Counted from the stretch's first letter, positions 48,035 to 58,239 are shown. The stretch is 64,000 nucleotides of DNA from Vesta saturnalis (GCA_036346205.1 JARFJB010000379.1:2875001-2939000), one strand, 5' to 3'. Program-made: numbers and translations. Notes: generated by a model from the sequence alone, not told the origin.

Positions 48035-48425
48035 TAAAAATTATTATCAATTTTATTAAATACATAAATAAAAAGTTTACCTTGAACCTACGACCCTGTA
48101 CTTTGCTAGAGTACCGCGCTAACCAACTGCGCTATCGAGATTCAAGTCCCAATCGATGTAAACTTTGTCTTTATGTAGGTGTGAATTCTTGCGATATTGC
48201 AGGCTCACATTCCATGAATATAAGTAATTTGATTGTAATTTCATTATATTTAGAATTTACATCAGTTCTACATACATCAACACAAAGTTTACATCGATTG
48301 GGGCTTGAATCTCGATAGCGCAGTTGGTTAGCGCTGTACTTTAGTAAAGTACAGGTCATATGTTCAAATCCTATTTGAGGTAAACTTTTTATTTATGTAT
48401 TTAATAAAATTAATAATAATTTTTA
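48035..48425. mobile_element. Fold-back pair of tRNA-derived SINE copies inside the Penelope element
   Basis: Two copies of the SINE seen at 5553-5733 lie head to head. The minus-strand tRNA-like part is at about 48079-48141, the plus-strand one at about 48310-48382. Outer arms match as inverted repeats (TTTTATTAAATACATAAATA and its complement). The plus copy reads TCTCGATAGCGCAGTTGGTT (A box), GTACTTTAGTAAAGTAC (anticodon stem-loop, AGT at the anticodon position) and GTTCAAATCCTA (B box). The T arm and acceptor have mismatches. The Penelope reading resumes after it (GYVKLPN), so this is an insertion; 'TATGTAA' on both sides may be part of the target duplication. Confidence 0.8.
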
Positions 48426-48429
48426 AGAA

Positions 48430-48778
48430 ACAGGGTATGTAAAATTACCTAACTATCCCTTATACAAAAGGTCTATCTAAAATATTTTCCAAAATTAATT
48501 TAAAAACAGTCACTACATCAGATATTAGTTGGCAAACTCTTTTAGGTAATCCAAAGCAGCTAGTGGATAAGCAGGATGTCAGGAATTTATAAAATTAATT
48601 GTCAAAATTGTGAAGAAATATATGTAGGGTAAACTAGACGGCCTATCAAAATTCGCTTTAAGCAACATTTAGCTCATATCAAATACAAACGTTAGGACAA
48701 GTCCGCAGTAGCCCTACATATATTTGATAACGTTCACTTTCATCAGGTATGCAACTAAGCGTTACTCGCTGACGTTAT

Positions 48779-48780
<2 letters not shown>
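48430..48780 (+). pseudogene. Penelope-like GIY-YIG endonuclease segment
   Basis: Following GYVKLPNYPLYKR after the insert, the reading at about 48577-48720 is SGIYKINCQNCEEIYVG, a stop, then TRRPIKIRFKQHLAHIKYKR and SAVALHIFDNVHFH. This is the GIY-YIG nuclease domain at the C-terminus of Penelope proteins: GIY, a C..C pair, YVG, and the downstream R...KQH block. An in-frame TAA after YVG and several earlier stops show it is dead. Confidence 0.85.

Positions 48781-48816
<36 letters not shown>
48781..48816. repeat. (TA)n microsatellite
   Basis: About 18 TA units within the Penelope 3' region. Confidence 0.95.
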
Positions 48817-48822
<6 letters not shown>

Positions 48823-48849
48823 TTCTGTTGGGTGCATCATGATTGTCCG

Positions 48850-48922
48850 CTAATGATAGCTTATTAATTGAAACGCGTTCGGTGTTTTTAATCTTGTGTG
48901 GTACGAGGGTGTACTTTGTTAA
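48850..48922 (+). repeat. Penelope 3'-terminal sequence with eroded hammerhead-like motif
   Basis: The segment CTAATGATAGC...TTGAAACGCGTTCGGTGTTT, then GTGTGGTACGAGGGTGTA, is an eroded version of the arm of the palindrome at 53870-54040. It stands just downstream of the Penelope coding region. This links that palindrome and its hammerhead-like motif to Penelope-like elements. Here CTGATGA has become CTAATGA and the stem II hairpin is damaged. Confidence 0.65.
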
Positions 48923-49594
48923 ACATACAAAAAAAACACGATTTAATACCCAAAAGATAAGTATTTTTAATTACTGCTTCTCAAGTTGTGCGTAATTCAA
49001 TCAGTTATGAGTTTAAAAAAATGGGCAGTTAAAATTTAAGACTGTTACTTTTTAGAAAGGTCAATTCGCTAAAGTAAAGCTTTGCACACTTGTATATGTC
49101 CATGTAAGAAATTACGATTTGTTATGTATGCATTTAAAAAATTCTACTTGTGCTAAATAAATAATATTGTATAATGTTCTGTAATTAATTGTTACATAAT
49201 ATTTATAAATTTGAATAATCTTATAGAGAAATGACATTTCTTATTGATTTTTGCAAAGTTGCGATAGAAAGAAGTTCAGATTGAGTCAAGGAAGTTAAAA
49301 TACATTAGAACGACATATCTCAGATCTTCTACTCTAAATTCCACTACATAAAAGTGTCAGAACATAAATTTTCAGAACATCAATGGCTTTAAAACTGATA
49401 GAATCTATCTTCAGAAATAAAAGTTAAATTGTATTTTGTGAAACCACTATTTGCTTTATGGTTCGTAAATTTTAATAGAATTGCTAAATTTCGGAACGTA
49501 CATTGTTTTATAATGATACCTTTCAGAAATCTAAGCAATATAAAAGAGAATAACTAAAAAAAGGAAAAAAATATATATTATTTATTTCACTCAC
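48923..49594. other. Intronic, no gene seen
   Basis: AT-rich, no recognisable repeats or motifs up to the ZSWIM donor at 49593-49594. Confidence 0.45.
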
Positions 49595-49706
49595 CTATCA
49601 AAACTAACTGAAACTTTAAACCTTTGAGGAGGCTCCGGTGCTCCACAGGGTAAAGTTGGGGGAGGTGATATACGGCAAGCAGTTACAACTCCACTAAGAT
49701 GAAAAC
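49595..49706 (-). CDS. SWIM zinc-finger protein (ZSWIM4/5/6-like), upstream exon
   Basis: A 112-bp minus-strand exon between acceptor TTTTTATTACAG and donor GTGAGTG. It encodes (G)FHLSGVVTACRISPPP, TLPCGAPEPPQRFKVSVSFD and the first two bases of an Arg codon. In ZSWIM4/5/6 proteins the sequence just before the SWIM motif is 'VLQVGFHLSG...FKVS..FDRCKITSVTC', which this and the exon at 38532-38659 reproduce exactly across the splice. The entering phase requires one base from the previous exon, consistent with the Gly codon of 'VGFHLSG'. That upstream exon was not found in the window, so the intron above 49706 is probably more than 14 kb. Confidence 0.9.
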
Positions 49707-52460
49707 CTGTAATAAAAATTAATATTAACAATTTAATACTTCAATTTTATCTTAAAATGTAAAAAACGTAATTTTTCCAACATACAATATGCACATGAAA
49801 ACAATATAAGTCGTAGTACAATAATAACTACCCTGTGTAAACTAAAAATAACTAATCGAAACATAATTTGTATTATGACGTGCAAGATACACTTAAAACT
49901 ATATTGTATGACCTTAGAGCTAAAATTGAAAGACAATATGTTGAATTAAGAATTCAATCCCAATCTGTAGTTAATAATACGAAGGGTTTGATATGACAAC
50001 TATCAATACATAGATTTGTATCTAAAATACAGTAATTCCTTTTGTTTATCAGAAACGGTGTCATATTTCATTCTACGCATGAGTTCAACCATTCATGAAT
50101 AATGAAATTTCCCAAACTGTTTATGTCCGAAACTCATTACGAAAATGATTTCAAAATTAAAATTTCTGAAAGGCAGGAGATTTAGCATCGATAATTAGAA
50201 AATCCCTATTAAAAATTATTTGGGCCATCAGGTTGTTTTATATTCACACTTCTGAAAAGGTTTTGAGCTCTGATTTTTATCCAGCTTCTGTAGCTTATTT
50301 GTTAAGTCTGCCATTTCCACTGTTCGATGTTAATTAATGTACGTTTTCCGAAAATATTGCTTTTTACGATTTTTACAGCTACATAAAGATTAGTTACTTT
50401 GAAAAGCCATAAATGTTTGCACAAAAATAATAAGTACAGTAACACCGGAGACCAACTTTACTCCAAGTATTTAAAATGTAAGCTTGTACATCTAATACGA
50501 AAAGATATTGACTGACGGTCACTCTGCTGTGTGTAAAATCTAAAAATGTACATAAGAAAAATCTTTCACTCTAGGCCGAACGAAGTTAGATAAATAGCAC
50601 ATAAGGTACATGCAAAAAAGTGATAAAAATCCAGCCTTAAACTTGGTTCGTTTAGTTTAACAGTATGGGATAATTATAGAAAAAAGGAAGGCTGGTAGAT
50701 CCGGTAATTATGTATAAAACATTAAAACCTAATTATGCATCAGTTCCATTTCGGTAACTTGCATGGTAGGTTTGCTTGGTTTTGAATTGAATGTAAATCA
50801 AAGCAGAAACTTCTTTTTTTCTTCTTTACTAGTTTTTCTGATTTCGCTCCTGGACATGCCCCCCTCTCACTCTTCCATTGTATTTTATGTTTCACTAACA
50901 TGCGATGTTTAATACCATCTCTTGTTCGCTCTGTTTCTTATGTCGTCCATCCAACGTCTCCGCGGTCTTGCCATATTTCGACTATTATCAAGCTAAAGGC
51001 TGCACCTGCTTTGTTGAGGGATTGCTTTATTTATGCTTTGCTAACATTAATGTAAATGTAAATGTAATGTAAAAATTAAAATTTAAAATTCTAAAATTAA
51101 TAAGAATTTTTAATTACTTGTTCATGTGTTTGTTAATAAATTATACTGTTGTAGAACCCACCTTCCACCCACCCGCTGTCTTGCTAACGATTGACGTCGG
51201 GAAAATAAACGCATCAGGTAAAATAGAGGTAAAATCATTCGACCTGAAATTTTTTTCTACTTAGCAATAAAAACATAGTATTTTATATTAATACGAGATT
51301 ACCCATGTAACACGTACAGAGATCATTGTATTGGTAGACGTGTATTATTAGAATCATCAGCAACGCTCCTCCATGCAGTTATGTGAAATCCAAAGAATTG
51401 TCAGACTGAACATAATTCACTTAATCATTTAAAAATAGAATCTCACATATGCAGATAATTCTTTGTGAAACTCCTTTTCAATATTTTATTATTTAATGTT
51501 ATTTTCTCGAATCAACCTTTGTTGCTTTTGCTATTAAGGCAAAATATTTATATAGTTCTTTAGAGATTTAAAAGACCTTTCACAGAAAGTACTACTTGGA
51601 CCTCCTTTGAAATTTGTACGCCTAGAGTGCCCCTAGCGCTACCTACAATCGTTTTAGTTTAAACTTAGTATAAATCGAACTAATTTACCCCATTTTACCC
51701 GATGTGCTTGTCAGAACCCTAACTTCGTTCCTTTAGATCCTATCCTGAATCCCACCATGCATACATACTTAATGTATCTATGTTGGGAATCCATGATTGT
51801 GGCTGAAGAAGCTTGGAAAGCTCAAGCAGCCCGCCCTCCTCCTTGGGGAGGGAATGAAACACGTTTTTGTCTTGCCAGGTTCAATAGTTAGCACAGAGGA
51901 GGGGATTATACACCCGCAACGCATATTATGTATTGCGTGCTTTAATTTTGGTATCCTGTTGAAATATACGATGATCAGTTATTGGTTGTTACTGTTTTAC
52001 TGTATACAACTTTTAATTGTTCCATGCTCCCGAATGACTTAGCTATCGTAGGGTGGGTAGAAACAATCAGAAAAACACAATATTTTGAAAACAAAGACTG
52101 AAAACTAAAGAATTCTCGGTATATTTTCTATAACTAACTAGTAGACCTTAGCAGTAAAATAGTAAATTTCACAGAAAAAGAAGCATTCACATTATCCGCC
52201 AATGTGAACTTACAAAAGAACATGTTACAAGCGATGGGCGAAGATAAGTTTTGTTGATATCTCCATTTAATTGCCTGGATCAGAGATCCATATTGTGTTG
52301 GCGTTTGCAAATATTTACTGCAATTATCTTTCAACATAATCTGTACACAAGAGAAGGAAATATAGTACAGAACACTATAAGCAAAAAATATTGTATTTGG
52401 TAAAATATTTATATCATAATTAAAATACTTTTTAATGGTGTATTTTTATATTTATATTTT
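49707..52460. other. Intronic or intergenic; small LINE-like fragment
   Basis: Mostly non-coding. On the minus strand at about 50990-50840 the reading NMARPRRRWMDDIRNRANKR resembles the C-terminal '.GRP..RW.DDI' end of RTE/Jockey-type LINEs, in a heavily decayed context. The plus frame at 51797-52042 has no recognisable motif. Confidence 0.35.
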
Positions 52461-52461
52461 G

Positions 52462-52618
52462 CATAAATCTATACGTTTCGATAGCAATTACAGTTATCGT
52501 CCTCAGTAGTGGTATTTTTCATATTTCATAAATTTATTCTAACATATTAAACAATTCTTAAGAATTGCCACTACTGAGGACGACAACTGTAATTGTTATC
52601 GAAACGTATAGATTTATG
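52462..52618. repeat. Inverted repeat with hammerhead-like core motifs
   Basis: Arms of about 53 bp (outer AAATCTATACGTTTCGATAG, inner CCTCAGTAGTGG, and complements) flank about 50 bp of AT-rich spacer. Each arm, read outward, contains CTGAGGA (52574-52580 on plus; 52506-52500 on minus), a 20-base hairpin-like stretch and GAAACGTA. On plus, ACGTA...TATGT could form a short stem III. The layout (CUGANGA...GAAA) is that of a hammerhead ribozyme, as in the palindrome at 53870-54040, but pairing is imperfect. Confidence 0.7.
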
Positions 52619-52743
52619 TAATATATAAATATAAGAATAGAACATTAAAAAAACCAAAAAGCTAAGTATTTTAATTATGTGTAATAGTGGTGATAGTTTA
52701 TATTTTCCAAATTCTTTTGACCTTTTTTGATTTAGTTAAATAC

Positions 52744-52834
52744 CTGGATCTCATGATTAACTGCAAACTTCTTCAGTTTCTGCGGACCCCACTCAAAGGA
52801 TGACTTTAATTGAATGTTCATATACGGGTGTAGT
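52744..52834 (-). CDS. Candidate host exon b, unidentified
   Basis: A 91-bp minus-strand open segment between acceptor CTTGTCGTTACAG and donor GTATTTAA. It encodes (R)LHPYMNIQLKSSFEWGPQ-KLKKFAVNHEIQ and ends in phase 0. With exon a (52901-52962) it makes a continuous 51-residue reading across a 66-bp intron, a typical insect intron size. The exit phase does not fit the next ZSWIM exon, so it is not simply part of that transcript. Protein not recognised; it could be an unrelated gene or chance. Confidence 0.35.
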
Positions 52835-52900
52835 CTGTAACGACAAGTCAGACTCACCACAATCAAAACACACATAAACAAAGTGTAAAGAATCACATAC

Positions 52901-52962
52901 CTGATTTGCGCAGGTACTATACGAACAATCCCCACAGCAGTAATAGAAGCACTCCTGGGTGA
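52901..52962 (-). CDS. Candidate host exon a, unidentified
   Basis: A 62-bp minus-strand open segment from acceptor CAAGTCTTCCAG to donor GTATGTGA. It encodes SPRSASITAVGIVRIVPAQI and two bases of Arg, which match the phase of exon b. No upstream exon was found, and in the entering frame stops lie close by. Confidence 0.3.
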
Positions 52963-53127
52963 CTGGAAGACTTGGAAGTTTATTTAGAGAAGCCAGCTCT
53001 ATAACCAGCTATACGTCTTTAATCCTATAGACCACAGAACAACGGGGAGGTAAGGATGAGGCATGAATGCGTGTTAGGGAACGCAGTCGATAAGATACCA
53101 ATCTGACCCGAAAGTATTATTACATTG

Positions 53128-53262
53128 TACGTTGATGATACTACTATCACGAACATCTCAAAAAATCATATTTTAAAAGAAGAAAATCGGATCACTTCTA
53201 ACAGATTTGCTTTTAACAATTGCAAAACAACAAAAACTCGATTTTCTCCAACCAGTAAGTAA
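53128..53262 (+). pseudogene. LINE reverse-transcriptase YVDD fragment
   Basis: Plus-strand reading YVDDTTITNISKNHILKEEN, then FNNCKTTKTRFSPT, ends in TAA. This is the catalytic '(Y/F)ADDTT...N..KT' block of a non-LTR RT with both Asp residues present. No other RT blocks are nearby, so it is a small detached fragment of a LINE different from the copy at 33990. Confidence 0.6.
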
Positions 53263-53869
53263 CCGATCAGATAAACAATACAGCTTGCTTCGATTGCGTA
53301 CTGAAAAAACCCGGCCAATTCTGTATCAGTGCAGGTATTAAATTATGTTTATCACAGTTAAGCACACTATTAGTAAGTATGTAGGTATGTAATCAAGAAA
53401 CGCATATTTGCAATAAAAAGAGTCTGAGTCGTTGAGTGCACAATACAGGGTGTCCCCCATAAAAACCGCGAAACATCAATGAACCAGTCTACAGTTTATT
53501 TGCAACAAAAATGATCCTATAAAGCACTCTCCGAATCTCAAAGGTTTCTGACTTATGAAGGTTTTTAGTTTTCTTTACATTATCTGACTCAGCGTCATAA
53601 AACGCATAATATCCTTCTTGACATTAAGGTTAGAAAGCATCTGAATGGTACATTTGAAGGAAAAATGAACGTTCATTCTAAGGGTAGGAGAAATAATTGG
53701 CATTTGCTGCTCGAGTATATACAGTTTTGCATAGTATTAACGTTCTTGAGAAATAACGCCTTTTATAATTTTCAGAAATACTTGCATAGTAACCTCAAAA
53801 ACTTTTAAATAACCCAAAATACTGTTATGAGTATTTGTAATGATAGATTGTTATTGTGCTAATGTGTGA
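53263..53869. other. No gene; one MITE-like end
   Basis: TACAGGGTGTCCCCCATAAA at about 53446 looks like the left end of a MITE, but the matching right end was not found. Confidence 0.4.
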
Positions 53870-54040
53870 TAACAAACAAAATACACCCACGTACCACACA
53901 AAATTAGAAAACACCGAACGCGTTTCGATAGCTACGCTATCATCATCAGCGGTCGATTAGCTGATGATGATAGCGTAGCTATTGAAACGCGTTCGGTGTT
54001 TTCTAATTTAGTGTGGTACGTGGGTGTATTTTGTTTGTTA
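53870..54040. repeat. 171-bp near-perfect palindrome, Penelope terminal type
   Basis: The left arm starts TAACAAACAAAATACACCCA and the right arm ends with its complement. The arms meet near 53955 with almost no spacer. The sequence is the same family as the Penelope 3' end at 48850-48922. Each arm contains CTGATGATGATAGCGTAGCT and GAAACGCGTTCGGTGTTTTC. This is two Penelope-like ends joined head to head. Confidence 0.88.
53955..54008 (+). ncRNA. Hammerhead-ribozyme-like motif (type I layout)
   Basis: Core CTGATGA at 53961-53967 and GAAA at 53984-53987 flank a stem II hairpin (ATAGC-GTA-GCTAT). After GAAA comes ACGC-GTTCG-GTGT, able to form a tiny stem III. ATTAG (53956-53960) pairs with CTAAT (54003-54007) as stem I. 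Deviations: an extra T sits between CTGATGA and stem II, and extra T residues follow stem III, so cleavage activity is uncertain. Penelope-like elements are known to carry minimal hammerhead ribozymes in their terminal repeats. The minus-strand arm has a perfect GATAGC-GTA-GCTATC stem II but no stem I. Confidence 0.55.
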
Positions 54041-57000
54041 CAGATCCTGCCACAGTTCCAGTGTTCCAGATTTTTCTAATGTCTGATATCTAATATTGAA
54101 AATTATTTCTATTGTAAGAATACAAAAATACAATAAATAAATAATATTGGTAACTAAATGATTTAAAGATTTTAACAATAATTCGTGTCCACCGAAAAAA
54201 AAGGCACTTACAAACTATGGTGTAGTGACTAGGGAAAACATTTCTTAATTTTTTTTTTATTCAACTAGATTATTTAACCTCTATTTCTTTGTTTATGTAT
54301 TAATTTTTCCAAAAAAAAAAATCGTAATGCTGCCATAAACCAACTATAGTATCTTATATATAAGGGTACGCAAAGCGCATATTTACGTTAAATAAAACTA
54401 TTTGTCATTATGAGATCAATTAACACCGGCCTAATTCATTTATTTAAACAAACAATAACCTGTTTAAATTTATGTGGAAAAGAAATGAGGTATATTTGAT
54501 TTTTTTGTGATCAAACTAATCATTTTACGAAAAATAATCAAGACATAAAAAAGGTGCAATCTGAATCCGTCCTTCTAAATAATTTTTTGAAGTAGGAAAA
54601 TGTGACACAAAATATGATAAGGGTTAATAAAACCCCATTGTATAAACATTGCCAATAAATGTCATTTTATTGGCATCAATTATTTGCCAAATTTTTAATT
54701 CTTTTAAATTCTTCCATAGTGGAGATATCAAAAAAAATTATTTCCCGTAACTGTTGGAGGAAAAGTTATCTTTGAACAAAAATTTCTACGAAAGACCCCC
54801 CCTTAATTTTTACTGAAAAATCGCCCTGTAAAATATTTAGCATCAATTTAGAAACATCCGGTATTTCAAATAACATGTGGATATAACTAAAAATGTTTTT
54901 TTTATTTCAATCGAAGACATTAGACGACACGTTTAAGGGATGAAAAAAATAAATAACGCCAAAAATCTTGGCAATTTGAAACTTTAAGCAATCGAGCGTC
55001 TTAAAAAATATTTTTGTAACTTGCTTCCATTTTTATTCTCTAAGAAACGTGACGTCATCATCTCCGAGGTCGTTATAGGCATTAATTAATTCAGGGAACA
55101 TTTTACGAAATTTTTAGGTTTGTAAAATTTGATTCGGAATTATGGCATGCATATCGCTCTTACAAAATGTGTCAAAAACAGAATGCGTCCGGTTGAAAAC
55201 TTTGATGTGAGGAAAAATTCGCGACCGTATTTTTGGCAATTTCACGTATTTCAGGGGGCGTACATGCAAGATTATCTTCGATTTTCGTGTTTTGTGACAG
55301 AATTTGGATAAAACAAAAGTCACTAGATCAAATTTTCAATTAAGACATTACCAACCGTCACAACAATCCCTAAATCGACTATAGTAAACATTTTTGTTTA
55401 AAAACGGGCGAATTACAAAAAATAGTGTTTCATAAGACCTTGAAGCACTCATTCTTTAAAAAACTCGTGGCTGCGCCACTAGTTTTTTTAACTTTGAACT
55501 CGTCCTTCAAGACTGGTCTTATGAAACTTTTTTTTTAATATACTATCTTAAAATGGGAACCTTCCTTACTCTTCTACTTCCTAATTAATAATTATATTTG
55601 AGTGCAGAACTAAGCAATCTTGAATTACTATCAAATTTCGTATAATACGCTAATTAAACGCCAAAGAATGTTGATCGTGTATTTCAGACATAATTAGACC
55701 TATTTTCACCAATTTATTATCAACCTTGTAAAGAATATTACACCATTTACCTCATTAAAGTAAAAAAATTATACAATAGTAATGCTTAGAAGTAATATTA
55801 AACGTGTATATAACATACATTAAATACATATACAGTATATAAAGTATGGTTAACAAGATTTTGCAAAATTTCTTCTTTAACCGGAATTTCTTGAAACTGG
55901 CACAAATTTTAATTTCCCACGATCTTTCAAGAAACAGGAGCAACTCGAATAACTAGGGTTAAGAGATCTTTTCGGTGATGGATTATTACATGAAACAATT
56001 TAAGTTTTTATTATGCTTTCTTTACATACTGGTAACATTAATACAACCGCTTTTTTTTAATAATTGAGAAGAATTATTAGCTTTTATTAACAAACCAATT
56101 AGAGCAAAGGTGTATGGTTAAATAGCAGAGACTGACATAATACTTTCAAAACGTGTGCGTAGTTTTTGCAAGCTGAACCTGCTATTTTGCATATGTATGT
56201 TGGTTGTTAAAATTTCTGCACATATTATTGCGTGTTTATATGCGTACAGCTGCTAAAAGTTTTCTCTCTTTTAATTAGTTAGTGTTGAAAAAATGTATCT
56301 TGGCCATAAAATTTTCACTGTTGCGAAAAAAATTTACTGTTAATTTTTACAACACCGCCAAACTATCTATGGAAAGCCATAAAATTACGGATTATTGATT
56401 AAATTTCATATTGCTCTATTAAATGTTATAAAATTGCTCTATAAAAAGTTCACAAAAACATTTGTTGAAAACATTGTATACGTGCAAATATAAAAAATAT
56501 ATTACCCCTCCCCCCCTAAACGGTACTTGACAGGTATATACCATTTTTTACATTATAAACGTACTATACATTTCTAAGAAATTTTTATTTTCATTATTAT
56601 TACAGAAATGTATCTTACCTGGAAAACACACATTTATATTAAAACTTCATCTTCTTAATAATATTTTTTCAAAGTTTATACAATTAATACGTTGCCTACA
56701 ATTTGATTAACGAGCATTAGTTTCCTTATTTTTCATAACTGTCAATATATGATCTAATCATATTTCAATTAAAATTAAAACTATAGTAGTGATGATATGA
56801 TTAAACCAGATTATATACTGTCACAAAACGGTTTGCATGAAACAAAAAAATAAATTAATTTGATGATAAATTTATTTCCTGAAAAATTTCAGTTAAAGTC
56901 GGGACCGCGAGAAGTGTGTAACATGATACATAAAACAAAGAAATTATAATATACCTATACTTATTTCTGTTCCTCATAAATAATAGACGTATGGAAAACA

Positions 57001-57820
57001 GAAGGGAGATATTAACGAACGTCTGTCGTTTGAAAACGTATGTCTCACATAAATCAGCAACTTAACCTCACCATTTGTGTGTTTTAATCTGTCATATCCA
57101 ATCATCCCGTTTAGTATTCCCTGAGTTAGTAAAACAGTTTTTATTAAAACTACTGGATTTCTTTGAAACGTGGTCTGTGAGAAATGCAAATGATCCATTG
57201 TTCTACTAACTCTTGATTGCGATTACAGAAAAAGTGGCGGGACTACTGGAGTTGTATACAAAATGTAGTATTAACTTTGAGTTTGGATGATTTCGTTAGG
57301 TATGGCAGCTGAACACCAAGACCTTCCAACGCTTTGAACCATTGATCAAGGATCATGTACTACAAATTGTGCGTCTCAATGCGGAATGAGCACCGGTAAC
57401 GCATCACGAAAGTGTCGATGGCTACAATCAACAGAAGTTTAATTCGGTTTAATACAATGTAATGTTTCGATAGATTTCGTAGGTATACATGTGCACCGTA
57501 CATCGTTCTGTTGCATATAATAATATAGAATGAGGGTACACGTACTTGTCATGGGCAAATCTTTTAGATATGGAATTCTGCTCTAAAATTTTGAACAAAG
57601 ATATTTTTTTTTAATTTCAATATGATTGGACAAATTTTCTGACGTGTTTTTGAGCATACAATGGTTAGAACGATATGCAGTTTCCACTTACACCTACGTA
57701 CCTACGGTATACAGATGAGATAAATTTCACATATTTTCGTATGATTTAAAGAAAATGTATATTACGTGAGAAAGGAGATAAAAAAGTAAAGAAATTATAA
57801 TAGTTACAGTGGCAGTATTA
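54041..57820. other. No recognisable gene; AT-rich with scattered repeats
   Basis: Apart from the hairpin at 55427-55527, only chance frames were seen (for example 55114-55323, 55755-55943 and 56974-57198). Stretches such as 55080-55310 read like old non-coding repeat copies. Confidence 0.4.
55427..55527. repeat. 101-bp hairpin element
   Basis: Arms GTTTCATAAGACCTTGAAG and CTTCAAGACTGGTCTTATGA close over a centre of CTCGTGGCTGCGCCACTAG. One arm carries a few extra bases. A fold-back MITE is likely. Confidence 0.65.
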
Positions 57821-57824
57821 TCTA

Positions 57825-57964
57825 TTAAAATAACTTGGCAAGGTATATCTGGTTAGTCAGTTTCGCTTTAGATAAGGGCTGCAAATGATTGCACCCTTCA
57901 GTACTGTCCTGCGTAACATTAGCGTCAAATGAAGTTTGATCCGGGTCGGAAGTAGTCTTCATGA
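57825..57964 (-). CDS. Candidate terminal exon, unidentified
   Basis: The minus strand has acceptor TGTACGTTTTACAG directly before TC-ATG, then 45 codons without interruption to TAA at 57825-57827. The reading is MKTTSDPDQTSFDANVTQDS, then TEGCNHLQPLSKAKLTNQIY-LAKLF. Composition is balanced and unlike the flanking AT-rich sequence. It could be the last exon of a host gene or a short first coding exon. No homologue is recognised, and no partner exon was located. Confidence 0.35.
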
Positions 57965-58239
57965 CTGTAAAACGTACAATATAAACAAGTTAAAGTCGAC
58001 TACAAAAAGGTTTTAAAACTTTCTAAACCTAGAAACTTTATTATCAAATGTACTGGTTTATAAAAGCTTAGGATAAAGTATTAGCATTATACAGTATGTC
58101 CACGGATGGAGTTACAGGGGTATGATTGACAAAAAATTTTTGAACTTGAATTTCATATTTGTGGATTAAACCCTGCTTGGCTTGAAACTAATTTTAAGTA
58201 TATTGTCGATTGTTTCAAATTAAGGTGACCTTGGTGGTT

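Larger units (their letters stand above)
38660..49594 (-). other. 10.9-kb intron of the ZSWIM-like gene
   Basis: Bounded by donor GTGAGTG (minus, below 49595) and acceptor TTCTTTTTCAG (above 38659). The exons on either side join in phase. It is filled with the mobile elements and repeats listed separately. The stretch 38660-39740 shows no gene of its own. Confidence 0.85.

Noticed and set aside
48310..48382. Functional tRNA gene
   Set aside because: A and B boxes are present but T-arm and acceptor mismatches, inverted twin and shared SINE flanks show a tRNA-derived SINE.
53923..53949. Fully formed hammerhead on the minus strand of the palindrome
   Set aside because: Core boxes and stem II are present, but sequence before CTGATGA cannot pair with sequence after stem III, so stem I is missing.
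57825..57964. Upstream exon of the ZSWIM-like gene
   Set aside because: The segment ends in a stop codon, not a donor, and lacks the expected 'VLQVG' ending.
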